Source: Epiperipatus broadwayi
Taxonomy: Eukaryota; Onychophora; Udeonychophora; Euonychophora; Peripatidae
DNA length: 64,000 nucleotides
Reading direction: 5' to 3'
Assembly (NCBI GenBank): GCA_028023455.1
Contig: JAQFVV010006354.1
Coordinates: 560,001-624,000 of the forward strand
Position 1 is the first letter of the stretch. The number at the start of each line of letters is the position of its first letter. Positions 1 through 11,185 of this stretch are shown piece after piece. The translations under genes were made by a program, and so were the position numbers. A model generated the notes under the pieces. That model ran no database searches, was not told the origin of the DNA, and saw only the letters and a list, made by a program, of their open reading frames with translations.

Positions 1-1047
1 TTTCTTCTGCATAAAAGCGCAACTAAGACTTAGAATTTTTGGTGAATAATAACATTTCCATTTGTGTAAATATATTTTGACCTGTATTTATACGAATGAA
101 TAAAGAAGAATAATGAACGATTTAAAAAATATTTTAAAATGGTTTTAGAGAGAAATGTAAAAATAAACATTTTGTTTTTTCTCAAAATTTATTTTTTTAA
201 AAGAAAATTTGTTTCAATTAAATTATAGTTAAATATTTGATTTGAATAAAGATTTGAATTGTTTTATATTATCTGAAAATTAAGAAATGTTATGGATACT
301 AAGATTCAAACTTTTAGTTTGAGTCTGAGGATATGTATATTCAACTTCATGCAAAAGATTCTGATTCATCGCTAAAGAAACGATTGAAAGTACTTAACTT
401 TTTATGACAATCAGTTAGTATTAGATATGTCTATAAGTTGTTGTTTTTTTACAGCTATTGAACAGTTCAAAATTATAAAAATATTTTCAAAGCACAAATA
501 TTTATACCAGGAGTTAATCTAAGTTTTAGAAAGAGTTAATTTCAGTGATTATATGTTAGTTACAATGAAAAAATTATGTGTGAATGTTTGTTATGGGAAT
601 TGAAAATGAACAAAAAGCTTTACAAGAAGAGATTTTTTGTAATAAAAAAATCATAGTTAAATAAATGATATTAATGAATAAAATGTACTGAATAGGTAAT
701 TTTAAATAAAAAGATTTAAATCTTTAATATACTAATTTTTTTATCATGCATATTTTATGCAAAATATAATAGAAGAATACCAGTACAGAGCATCCTCTAA
801 AAGTAGCAAAATATATGTTGAGATATTAATCATTTAGATATCATCAACATTCAAAGTTACAAGATATTCATGGGATAAAATGGTAAATTTTAACTCTTTC
901 CAATAATAACAAATAATTTTCATTAGATTAAATTTTCTATTAATTAAAACCAATTTATATTCTTCATAGAAAATACTTTTGTAATGAAACTAAGTATTCC
1001 AATCAATTAAAACTAATTTAAATATATTTTGATTGGTACTTATAACC
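1..1047. other. AT-rich non-coding stretch
   Basis: I see no open reading frame of note, no RNA motif and no repeat structure beyond short A/T runs. Confidence 0.6.
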
Positions 1048-1742
1048 TAATCGGGCTTGGCCACTTGATGGTGTTCTGGCTTGCCAAAACACCTAACAAA
1101 TGCTGTTTACAAGGCCTGACTTACAGCTATAGAAAACATCTAATGTTTGTCTTAGCCATTAAGAAGGCCATTGATGATGATGTAACGCAGAAATAATACG
1201 GCCTATTTCTGCTTCGTGACAGTTACTGTGAATCCACACACTTATCTTTCATGTACAGTTTGATATATACATGTGTGTAGTTTGATTAGTCAAATTTTTA
1301 CAATATACGTTACACAATCTTTGTATTTGTAATGAATTTAAGAAACCTGAGTTTATAGTAATTTTCCAAATGGCCACACCCTTATTTTGAGAAGGTGTAA
1401 TGTGTAAAAGCTTGCCGAGAGTACGTCAACAGAATTCGGCTGAGTTCACTTGCGAAATCTCGTTTTCACATGAAATACCACATAGTTCATAAAATAGCTA
1501 GCGATCGTGTAACTTTTTCCGCATTTGCCGAAAACAGAAGCCAAGTATTTTTGCTGTCCAATAAAAATATGCACGATTTTTTGTAAATGTCATAGAAAGC
1601 ACATATTATAAACATGTTTAATAAGTAAATAAGCCATTTATATGTGTTTGTTGTTGTTTAAAAAAGTTTGAGTTTTCTTTCTTTTGTCTGACTATGGTTA
1701 CGGTTTTGATATCTTTTATTTTAGCATTACAAAAAACAGAAC

Positions 1743-1884
1743 ACTAACCCTAAAACTAACCCTAAACTAACCCTAAAACTAACCCTAACTAACCCTAAAA
1801 CTAACCCTAAACCTAACCCTAAACTAACCCTAAAACTAACCCTAACTAACCCTAAAACTAACCCTAACTAACCCTAAAACTAAC
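1743..1884. repeat. Telomere-like CCCTAA / CCCTAAAACTAA array
   Basis: About 140 bp of alternating CTAACCC and CTAAAACTAACCC words. These are degenerate units of the vertebrate/lophotrochozoan-type telomere repeat TTAGGG read on the opposite strand. The array lies inside the terminal-inverted-repeat element at 1050-2277, so it probably moved with that element rather than marking a chromosome end. Confidence 0.85.
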
Positions 1885-1905
1885 ACTGTTGTTTTGTTAT
1901 GTAGA

Positions 1906-2085
1906 AAACAATAATTAAGCAAAAGACATCACTAACACAGAGTAGCAGCTTTGTCCAAAAACAGCAATTTAAAATTTTTAAAAAAGGTTGTTGTTTACCA
2001 ATAATTAAGCGAAAGACATCACTAAATAGACACCGCAGAGTGGCAGCTTTGTCCAAAAACAGCAATTTAAAAAAAAAGTTGTCGT
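1906..2085. repeat. Imperfect tandem duplication, ~90-bp unit
   Basis: Two adjacent copies share the words CAATAATTAAGC, AAAGACATCACTAA and GGCAGCTTTGTCCAAAAACA. They lie between the telomere-like array and the right end of the transposon. A short frame across them is an effect of the duplication and not a gene. Confidence 0.75.
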
Positions 2086-3239
2086 TTACTAAATACAAAA
2101 TTAAAATTAAACAACTTTTTTAATAAAAAGGTATGAAAAAAAGTTATAGCAATCAATAAATTAATAACCAAAAAAAAAAAAAAAACAGCGATTCGATTTA
2201 AAAATATAACACGGCCCCAAACATTGTATTGTATTGTTTTTGACTTCCAACAATGCCATCAAGTGGCCAAGCCCGATTAGATTATAATTACCTTTTGATT
2301 TAAAAAATATTTTTGCTGAGCATTTTTCTTAATTTCACTAATAAAGAAATAAAAAATATTTAAGAATTTACATTACTTTCCATGGTTTACCTCATTGTTG
2401 GTTAGCTGACCACTGCTCATAATTCTCTTAATTAAATTTATAACAGCATTTAATTTTAGAATTATTATCATACATTATCAAGACTTTGAGTTAAATAATT
2501 AACCATAACTTTTTTAATTTCATCATACAGATTAAGTGAATAAAAACCGAGCAATATTCAATATATAAAGTCTGGATAGTAAAGAAAAGGAAAACAACAA
2601 ATAAAACTGTTACTGAAAATACTAAGAATAGAAACCTATTTATTCCTACAATATTGAAAACAAACATCATTTAATATAATAATAACTTATTTGTTAAAAC
2701 AGCTCTCAAATTCTTAATTTAGCATTAATAAGGTAATTTTTTTCCAGATGAGATATGGTTTTTCTTAAGAAGATAAAACACCTTCTATATATATATATAT
2801 ATTGTAACGGTCGCTGCCTCTCTCTATACCGCATAGAGCATGACATGCGTTTTCTAAGATCGAGCAGCAATTAAGAAATATTCAAAGGCATCCAAAATAT
2901 ACATTACTATAATCATACCTTTGAAAGGTTCGTTTACTGCAATCTTTACGTGCCACCTTAAGAAAGAGATTGCTCCCCTGCCTAAGGGATATGATCATGT
3001 AATAAGTAAAGAGCTATAATCTCTTATAAAAAATCAATAGAAAGTGAAAGCCTAACGAATGATTCCCGATCCCGGTAAGTGTAATCCCTTGACTAGCTCA
3101 ATCAACTCATGATCTCGGGATGGTGGTTTGTTGCTTCATTAACAGAAAAGGTCAAAACAAAATTTCTTATAAAACAATGTGTATTGGCCATGGTATGTAT
3201 GTGTTTCATAATAATAAAAAAAAAAGAGTTTGCCACGAG

Positions 3240-3515
3240 TTAATGATAGTAGAATCTTAAGTGTTCCAATATCTGAGTCCTGCACATGGTGGACAATAAT
3301 AATTATTTGGAACACTTTCGTACACACTTTTATTCCTTATGAAAACAATCCTGCACTTAGAGGATGGAATAAATTTACTCGGGGAACAAACTCGTGCTAA
3401 ACTACAATTTTAATCTTAAAAGTTCCATAATATGAGTCCTGCCCGTAGCGGACAATAATAATTATTTGGAATGCTGTCTTACATACTTTTATTCCTTTAC
3501 AGAAAAAGAATCAGA
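3240..3515. repeat. Tandem ~150-bp repeats inside the LTR-like unit
   Basis: The words GTCCTGC, GGACAATAATAATTATTTGG and CTTTTATTCCTT recur in order, giving about two copies here. A further partial copy (CAATCCTGCACTTAGCGG) follows at 4520-4570, beyond the PLE insertion. The same repeats occur in inverse orientation at 16085-16400. Confidence 0.75.
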
Positions 3516-4517
3516 ATTAAAACCAATTCTTTTTTTTATGTTGCACTTTAAGTATACAATAGTCAAATATGTTTAAAAATACATATATACAAGCAACAAA
3601 GATTACAAATTATAAAATTATTATATAAAAGCCTTTTTTGGAAAATTATGTTTTTTTGCCCTTTTCAATATGTCTCCATGATTTAAAGCACGTACAGCAA
3701 CATCTATATCAATACATGAGAGAAGACAGATAAACAAATGGATATCTGACACGATCTATTATGTGATTTTTTTTTTCTTCTCAATTCTACTACAAAATTA
3801 CTCTGTTATATATATTGAATGGATATATATTCACATATATTAATTAATTAACTATCCATTCTTTATCCATTAACCACTTATTATTTAACTTAATGGATGT
3901 TTTGTATATATTCATACAGTTGTTTTTATTATACATGATGTAGTTTGTTTCATATATTTTACGTCTATTAACACTTTTAATATAATCAAGAACACTTATA
4001 TTATCAATACAATTTATTTTATGTCCATACTGCAAATAATGAACATATAACGCAGATTTATCATCTTTCCTAGCAATAGCATCATTGTGTTCTTTAGCTC
4101 TTTCTCCCAATTGCTTTGATGTCTGGCCATAGTAAATCATACTACAAAAATTACATCTAATTTTATAAACCATTCCTCTCTTATATTTTATATCATCTTT
4201 CATCCTACAATTAGTCATCAATTTATCCAAATTTTTGCTATTAGCCCATCCCACGTTAATGTTTTTATCTATATAATTTTTACTTTTTTTATTTAACATA
4301 TTATATACACTAGGCAAATATGAAATTTTTATCCACTTCTTTTGTTTATTAGTCTTCTCTCATGTATTGATATAGATGTTGCTATATGTGCTTTAAATCA
4401 TGGAGACATATTGAAAAGGGCAAAAAAACAATTTGCCAGAAAAGGCTTTTATATAATAATTTTATAATTTGTAATCTTTGTTGCTTGTATATATGTATTT
4501 TTAAACATATTTGACTA
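3498..4517 (-). mobile_element. 5'-truncated Penelope-like element with inverted 3' copy
   Basis: The word TTTTATTCCTT occurs at 3487-3497 and again at 4518-4528. It is an 11-bp target-site duplication, because the inverted sister unit at 14424-17075 has a single uninterrupted copy. The insert carries one minus-strand GIY-YIG frame (3844-4317), then a 3' region. Its last ~170 bp (3559-3725) reappear inverted at 4349-4517, abutting the truncated 5' side. No reverse transcriptase remains. Inverted partial copies at the 5' side are known for Penelope-like elements. Confidence 0.8.
3844..4317 (-). CDS. PLE GIY-YIG endonuclease domain (C-terminal fragment)
   Basis: A 157-residue frame encodes the C-terminal part of a Penelope-like polyprotein. 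The GIY-YIG domain nicks the target DNA during insertion. Visible landmarks are GMVY at residues 48-51, a Cys pair C55-x2-C58 between the two tyrosine motifs, YYG at 62-64, the expected catalytic Arg at 73 in an RAKEH context, His93 and His99, and a candidate catalytic Glu123 in RRKIYE. Residues 1-45 look like the linker that precedes the nuclease in full PLEs. The frame is open but lacks the RT, so it is a truncated copy. The first Met is not a natural start. The landmark residues are unbroken, so the truncation may be recent. Confidence 0.85.
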   Translation of the reverse strand: MPSVYNMLNKKSKNYIDKNINVGWANSKNLDKLMTNCRMKDDIKYKRGMVYKIRCNFCSMIYYGQTSKQLGERAKEHNDAIARKDDKSALYVHYLQYGHKINCIDNISVLDYIKSVNRRKIYETNYIMYNKNNCMNIYKTSIKLNNKWLMDKEWIVN

Positions 4518-5390
4518 TTTTATTCCTTATAAAAACAATCCTGCACTTAGCGGATGGAATAAATTTTCCATTATTTCAAAGCGAAACACATACATCCAAT
4601 GACCAAACCACCCAATTATTTCTATTTAACTATTTTGAAATATTTCATATTTACTTTATCGATTCTTTTATAATTTATTTAGATACTCCAATGAATTACA
4701 TGTAGCTTTACGTTAAAATTACAAACAAAATATTTATGACTGAATTACGCAATTCATTGGTTCATTTAGTAATAGCAATATTAGTCAAATGACGAATTAC
4801 TCATAATAAGACATAAAAAAATATAAAAACATAAATAATACTTCCCGAAGTCTTCGTTCTTCTCCGGGCTATGATTTTGAGGGCAATATATATCTGCTGT
4901 GCAGGTGATTACTTCACAGGGCCTATATGTAGGTTGGAAAATTGTCCATAGCAGCTACACTTTCAGAAATAGAAAGTCACATCACTGGATGGCTATGTAG
5001 GACTCCGAGCTGTGCGAATGTACCAAACTTGGTTTCTACTCCATATCCATTGCTGAATCATGAATAAATCCTGATTCCATTTCCTTAGCGATATAAAACA
5101 TTAGCTTAAATTTCAATTGTATTTTTCTTTTTCAGTCAATGAATATCATATTTCTTGGTCTGCACCTTTTAAAATACATTCAGCATTCCGAATAAATAGT
5201 TTTTACACTCATAATTCTTTTTTTCCTTTTTTTTGTCAGTACACTCCAGAAACTATACTGCTAACGGATAAGAGTGCCCATGTGAGTATCAATGAATATA
5301 ATCCAGCTTACTCAAAGCGAATGGGTAAGAGTGCCCGTGCGAGAATCAACCAATATAACCCAGCTAACTAACTAAATTTCACCTGACCAG

Positions 5391-5410
5391 CCTTTATATA
5401 TCCCCCCCCC
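5391..5410 (-). promoter_or_regulatory. TATA box beside a C/G homopolymer tract (copy 1)
   Basis: On the minus strand a run of G is followed by ATATATAAAGG. The same arrangement lies at 15262-15282 on the plus strand in the sister unit. Conservation in both copies suggests the promoter of the LTR-like unit, as in a U3 region. Confidence 0.5.
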
Positions 5411-6197
5411 ATTACAGGGTGTATTCTCTCATCCCCTCCACAAGTTATTGCTTTTACATTTCTGTTTTTCATTAAACAAGTCCAAACAATGGATTTAATT
5501 TTAGCTATCTTTTAATTAATTTCAGAATTTCACAGACCATTTAAATTCCAATCCCTTGATTTCTTTAAACAATAAAGTAAAATTACATTTATCTAATTAA
5601 ATAATTTTGAATAGGTGTCAAGCCGAATAACCATTGATACAATTTCTACACTTGTTTTCCAAAAACATTATACGATAAAAGAAAGATGTCATTGACTTGC
5701 CTGTGGTCATGAACATTAAGTTGTAAAAAAAAATATATATATAAAACTGTATACTTGTTGTCACATAAAAATTGTTTTTGAGTTTTCCAAAAAGAATATT
5801 CAACAAGCAACAGAAAAAAAATACAACATTTGAGAATCTAAAATAAAATAAAATCAAAATAAAATATGTTTACTGTTGGGTTATTTGCAAATACATTTCA
5901 GTTTCCCATAAGAATTTCTTTAACCCTCTGCCATATTTATTCATATCATAAATAAAAAACATATAGCATTTATTAACAGCAAAATACATATTTATATGTG
6001 GTGTCCGCATTTGTTTATTTATAGGCATATTATCACCATTCATCCTATTTATTTTAAATATTGTGTGTGTAAGCAATAGAGAAAATATACCTGCACAGAC
6101 CACTCCTTTTATTATAATATGTACATTTGTTTGGACTGCAACTAATGCTTGCAGTCAACTTTGTGGCAGTCATTTAAAACTGACTGTCACAATATAT

Positions 6198-8373
6198 TAT
6201 CATTCAATACTTAATTTTTATTGTTTCAATTTAAATTTCTGTTGTTGTTTTTTTAGTTTAGAGCTCTAATCACTGTTGATTGTTTTATGAATTTAAACTA
6301 TTGTTTGTTTTTCCAGATCAGATGGCTAATATTTTTTTATTCAAGTTGTGTATTGACATTTTCATATTTTGACAAACAAAATCTATTCTCTTGCATTATC
6401 AAAGTATATTTTTAATTGTTTGATTTTTTTTTTGTTTATTATATTTCTATTTGATTGTTTTTCTTCAACACATGATTTGTTAATCTATAAATTTTGTTTT
6501 TATAAGATATTATTTTAGATGACTGAAACCAGGACATTAAGTACTATTTTCTTAATACAATAGTCTGTTTTAAAATGAATAGATATCAAAAAGGAGAAAA
6601 TTTTTTTTATTTGTTTTCATCAATATATTGTAAATTTATTCTATAATAAAATGCTAATAATTTTCATGCGGATTTTTAAGAAACCTAATTATTAAAACAT
6701 AAAATAGTAAATTACATGAGGGCTGTGAACTTAATCAAGATTTTAAATTAATTGTGAGTCTTTATTTATTACAATTGATTGGTTCAGAAAAAATAATATG
6801 ATAAACAAGGATTAAATTTTCATAATAATAACATTAATAAAATTTGACTGGTATATGATAAACTGCCATATTTACTTTATATATACATTGTCTATCATAC
6901 AATTGTAATATATAAGAATTAATTTTAAACTAAATACATTTTTAAATTATAAAGATGTTGATTAAATAAATGTTAATATTTTTTTTTTGTGAATATAATA
7001 ATAAAAACTAATTATAACTTAAAAAAGTATGTTTTCATTTTTTTTAAAAAAATAGTTTGTGTTTTAACATAATTTTGCTTATAGTAATTATATCTTCAAA
7101 TTTAAAATCATATTTATTAAGTATATCATTTTTTATTGTTATATGAGTGAATCCTATTTTTATTAAATTTTCTAATAATTGATAATGATAATGTGTCCAT
7201 AGTTTTTAGGATTTTTTTTATATATGAAAAATAAATTATATGTTTATTTCTATGACAAAGACAATCAAAATTATGATTTTTTACCCTTTAAAACAAACAA
7301 AAAAAAATAGTTATTTTCTGTCCATCTGTTATCTAATTAAGAAATTATTTTCAAATGTAATCTTATTCTATAATGGGAAGTTCATTCCACATTGATAAAT
7401 TTTCATTAAGTTTAATAAATTACAATATATTATTACCCTGCATCTTTACTATTTAAAAATAGTTTTTTAGTTTAATTAATTATTGCTCATTGTCATAATA
7501 TCCTCAACTACTTACTCTATTATGTTTTGAATTTTTATCAGCATTTAATTCATTTGTGAGAAGTTGTAATTTCACATTTAATATGCAAATGCAATATTTC
7601 TCTTTAAATTCTTTAAACATTGATGTCATAATTGTAAGTATAAAACACATTATATAATAATCCTAAAAATCAACACAATCTTTTTAAATCATAAATATTT
7701 TACCATAACATTTTACAATTATTCATTCACAATTGTGGACAATCTTGTTCAATGAAGACATAATAAATGAAAGAATTGAAAATGTTTTTGAAATAATTTA
7801 ATAATGTTAAGTACTTTTTAAATACAAAACCTATTTAATTTTTTCAGAAAATTAATGAAGATATGTAATTGTGTAATACATAATTTAAAAATGTATGAGA
7901 ATATCTTCTGAAGATATAAAGTTTATAACTGTCTGACAAAAAATGATAGAGATACAAATTTTTGAAAAAAAGTTGTTTACTTTTCCATCTTCTCTAAAGG
8001 CAAAAGAAGTTATAAGTTTTTAAAACAGATCAAAAGACCATTGAAAAGAAAAAATCTTTAATGTTGTATTTTTATATTATTAAAATTCTAAAACTTTAAT
8101 GTTACATACAATTTTTAGAATATATTATTTTTATAACTGTTAATTTATATATATAATTCACAAAAATATATTTCATATAGATATGAAATAAAAAAATTAT
8201 TTATTTATATGTGTGTATATATATGCATTATATATATAAATTTATGTTATATTACTAATGGATATAAAAATTAATAAGCAAACATAAAACCAACTGCAAG
8301 TATAATTATCACTATTGAAGCAGTCAATCTTAGCCTGTGTTTAAACCTTATGTCCCATCCCACTCCTTTAGTC

Positions 8374-8380
<7 letters not shown>
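6198..8380. other. AT-rich stretch without recognisable features
   Basis: Over 2 kb of A/T-dominated sequence with short homopolymers. No coding frame, inverted repeat or RNA motif stood out on either strand. Confidence 0.6.

Positions 8381-8435
<55 letters not shown>
8381..8435. repeat. (TA)n microsatellite at the 5' edge of a PLE copy
   Basis: About 27 TA units directly precede the first PLE-homologous codon. The tyrosine-isoleucine run that this tract would encode is an artefact. Confidence 0.9.
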
Positions 8436-8436
<1 letters not shown>

Positions 8437-8437
<1 letters not shown>

Positions 8438-8910
8438 CTATTAGGATTTGTGTTCCATATGTAACAGGAACTACAGACAGTATCGGACATATATTAAAAT
8501 GCTATAATATAGATACAGCATTTTCTGCTCATCAAAAGATCAGCAATATAATAACCAAGCCTAAGGATTCAATCCCTCTTGAATCTCATGGTGTCTATCA
8601 AATCTCATGTAAAAATTGTAAAGCTTCTTACATAGGTATGAGTAATCGTCGCATCAGTGTTAGGAGAGATGAGCATGCTAATGCAGTTAAACAACACTCA
8701 TCATCATCAGCACTCTCACTCCATACTATAGTTTCAGGTCATAAAATTGATTTTTCTAGTGCCAGGATCATATCCAGATGTGATAATCTCTACCAATGCA
8801 AAATTAGAGAAGCCATTGAGATACTTAAAAGGCCAGATTGTATCAATAAGCGAGATGATACATGTAAACTTCCTCCTATTTGGAAATATTTTTTTAAAAA
8901 ACATTCCTAA
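8437..8910 (+). CDS. PLE linker plus GIY-YIG endonuclease (C-terminal fragment)
   Basis: About 157 residues, read through from the preceding TA tract and ending at TAA. The linker contains VPYV, the usual region just before the nuclease in Penelope elements (compare IPYV/LPYV). Then come GVY, a Cys pair CKNC, YIG eleven residues after the Tyr of GVY, the catalytic-type Arg in RRDEH, paired His in a LHTIVSGHK context, and a candidate catalytic Glu in KIREA near the end. The C-terminus is basic (KKHS). The frame is intact over this stretch. No initiating codon belongs to it, so it is a remnant of a larger polyprotein. Confidence 0.85.
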
Positions 8911-8989
8911 ATTTAACATTTTTTGCTATTGGTGGAATTTTAACATTTTATTCAAATCAGTGATTGTAGCTCCTCTACAACCATCTTTC

Positions 8990-9060
8990 TACCTTTTATA
9001 ACTCTGTGGATGGCTTGTGTGACCAAGTCGAAACATCAGTATATTAATATTAAAAGTTTT
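8990..9060 (+). ncRNA. Degenerate hammerhead-ribozyme-like motif in a PLE 3' tail
   Basis: GTCGAAAC (9027-9034) is preceded by a short stem (GCTTG pairing with CAAGT) and, before that, CTGTGGATGG in place of the core CTGATGA. A cleavage-like GTA follows an ATCA loop closed by C-G. The outer words CTTTTA and TAAAAG can pair as the distal part of stem I. PLE termini are known to carry type I hammerheads. The core substitution means this copy is probably inactive. Confidence 0.45.
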
Positions 9061-9589
9061 TAACACGGATGAACCCACAAAATATGTATTTTATATATTT
9101 AACCCATGCAAATCTTTGTTTTAACATATATAGTATATATATATTTGAGATGCGTGCCTAAAAGTTATAAAATTTTAACTTTTCAATAACATTTTAAAAC
9201 TATTAATTCTTTTTTATTAACGTACATAGGTGCAGCTCAAATATATATATGTAAAATGCTAACAAAATATTAATGTTATAAATATATTTATTATGCGTCA
9301 TTTATAAAACTTTTTCTTTTTAAATTGTTTTTTTTTCTGTTAAACTGTATATTTTTTATAAAATCCAAGATGGAAGATACAACCGTTAATTGTCCAAAAA
9401 TAATTAAAGGGGTGGAAACATAATATTGTTTTAATCTTGGAAAGGAATTTTTAATTAAGGTTTTACTGAAAATAAAATGGGGAATGGGATTAAGGGTTTG
9501 TACTTTTGTTATAAACATTTTCTAATGTTTGCATCTTCAAAAACAATGAGCAAAGAAATGTAAGATTTTGTTAGATCAGAGATTAGAGT

Positions 9590-9949
9590 ATCAGCTAGAA
9601 ATAAGTAATTAAAAGCATTTCACAAAAACCTGAGAGGAGTATAAAATGGGCTAATTTTGACCACCAAAGATTAGCTATTATTGAGAGAATTGTATTGTTA
9701 ATATACTCCACATCACTGTGAAACTTAAAATGATGATCTAGTAGTAAACCAATCACCTTTCTAACTCATGGAAGTCATCTTCTTCCACTGCTGTACCATC
9801 CTGCTGCCTGAAGAATGAAGTCAAGGCCCTACCTGAGGACTTTGGAATGCTGATCAGAAGCTTGCTGTCACATAAGAACTGCCATGCATGAGCTGGACTT
9901 TTTAATATGGATTCTGAAAATGGTGCAAGGTCAATTTTCAAGCCACCAC
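9590..9949 (-). pseudogene. Coding relic or possible exon, family not identified
   Basis: The minus strand at 9753-9949 has an open frame with balanced composition unlike the AT-rich surroundings; it contains the words HAWQFLCDS and AVEEDDFHELER. A splice-acceptor-like TTTACTTTTAG ends at 9950, and AAAG|GTGATT at 9757/9756 resembles a donor, giving a possible 193-nt exon. A shift of one base at about 9757 instead opens a second readable frame containing IGLLLDHHFKF and continuing to about 9600. That second frame vaguely resembles the thumb region of a non-LTR reverse transcriptase. A frameshifted retroelement relic therefore competes with a host exon. Confidence 0.3.
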
Positions 9950-9959
9950 CTAAAAGTAA

Positions 9960-11108
9960 ATCTGGCCTAACTATCTAATCAAGATTTCTTTCATAACTCA
10001 TTGAACATTATATCTTTGTAATATGTAAAAATGTAATTTGCTCTTAAATAATTTCTATAAATCTAATTTTCTCTTATATGCTCTAACTTTTATTAACTTT
10101 AGTGCAGTCATTTTTTTATATAAATTTATGATTTAGTTTATTATTAATATGCCAATCTAAAGAAACCTGGTGAGCTCCATTGATAAAATCCTTTCTTTTT
10201 CTTTCTTTTAATTAAATTAGACCTCCATGGAGTGAGGTTATTAATTTTCGCTTTTTTAGATCATAAAATGTATTATTAATCAATATGCCCACCAGATTGT
10301 TTTTCCCAGTTAACATATTTTATGTTTTAGTATAAAAATTGTTATTTGTCCAACTCCGAATAGAATAAAGTAATTCTACCCGGGGTGAAACCAGAACTTA
10401 GGTTAATTAGCACTTTGTAATCTTTTAAAATATTTGTTTAAATTCTGAAAGAGTAATTTATTAGTTGTTTTCTATAACTGCTATTTTTATTTTATTTTTC
10501 ATACTCTTAAAATATCAAGTATTTAAATATTGTAGTTATTTTAAAATCCACAAAGGTGGGATTGAATTGTTTTTAAATAGCAGAAAAGGGAAGGGTTAAA
10601 TTTTAATGTTTCTTTTACTAAATAAAATCTTGTATATGTACATATTATAGTGACATAGCATATTATTTGTTTAAATTATGGCATTCAAAAAGGGGGCATT
10701 TATTATTAAAGCATTAAATCTGATTCTATTTCATTAGTGACATTAATCTGTATTGCGTTATTGACATTCGGTCTTATCTTCATGATTATATATATGTGCT
10801 TTTAATTTGGAGATTGTGACAGATTAAACCCATAGATTTATTCTTATGTTCTGCTGCATGGATAGTTGAGCTTCCTGGAACTTATTCCATATAAAAAGGC
10901 CTCTGCATGTTGGTGAATCCATGCTATGCCTATCCACTTTTCTCTAAGCACTGACCTAAAATGGGGGTCTTAGACTTTGTCTTTCATACAGAAGCATGAC
11001 CTTTTCCTGTTATTTCTTCACCACTATGTCAGTACTGCCACTTATTCAGTTATTTCTTTTGCTTCATGACCTAGTTTTGATGTTATAATATTAAAATTGC
11101 ACTCTGCT

Positions 11109-11110
<2 letters not shown>
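9960..11110. other. Unassigned AT-rich DNA
   Basis: No coding signal found. The part from about 10870 to 11100 is somewhat richer in G+C and may be an old repeat, but no termini or domains were visible. Confidence 0.5.

Positions 11111-11183
<73 letters not shown>
11111..11183. repeat. (TA)n microsatellite
   Basis: About 36 uninterrupted TA units. Confidence 0.95.

Positions 11184-11185
<2 letters not shown>

Larger units (their letters stand above)
1050..2277. mobile_element. Non-autonomous DNA transposon with ~22-bp terminal inverted repeats
   Basis: The left end reads ATCGGGCTTGGCCACTTGAT and the right end carries its reverse complement, so about 22 bp match perfectly before the ends diverge. 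The dinucleotide TA lies directly outside both ends, which fits a TA target-site duplication as in Tc1/mariner-like and related elements. The roughly 1.2-kb interior has no transposase-like frame. It holds a small hairpin (arms GCAGAAATA and TATTTCTGC near 1190-1214), a CCCTAA-type array and a tandem duplication. The superfamily cannot be assigned from the termini alone. The interior is less AT-rich than its surroundings. Confidence 0.7.
2803..6191 (-). mobile_element. Long TG...CA-bounded unit, solo-LTR-like, copy 1
   Basis: The unit starts TGTAACGGTCGCTGCC and ends GACTGTCACA, so read on the minus strand it runs TGTGACAGTC...CGTTACA, the TG...CA form of LTRs. ATATAT lies directly outside both ends, which could be a 6-bp target duplication but is low in complexity. 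Copy 2 at 14424-17075 is its inverted relative. Inside are a TATA box next to a C-tract (5391-5410), tandem ~150-bp repeats (3240-3515), and a PLE insertion (3498-4517). Without that insertion the unit is about 2.36 kb. No protein is encoded. A solo LTR of a long-LTR retrotransposon is my preferred reading; a large non-autonomous DNA element is the alternative. Confidence 0.6.
8437..9128 (+). mobile_element. 5'-truncated Penelope-like element between TA tracts
   Basis: A C-terminal PLE fragment sits between a (TA)n tract on the left and a shorter TATA-rich tract at about 9128-9144. It holds the linker and GIY-YIG frame to 8910, then a 3' tail with a hammerhead-like motif (8990-9060). The RT is absent. 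Its linker and nuclease resemble canonical Penelope/Poseidon-type elements more than the divergent RT-bearing copies elsewhere in the window. Confidence 0.8.

Noticed and set aside
1743-1884. True telomere or chromosome end
   Set aside because: The array is short and degenerate, and is enclosed by transposon ends with ordinary sequence on both sides.
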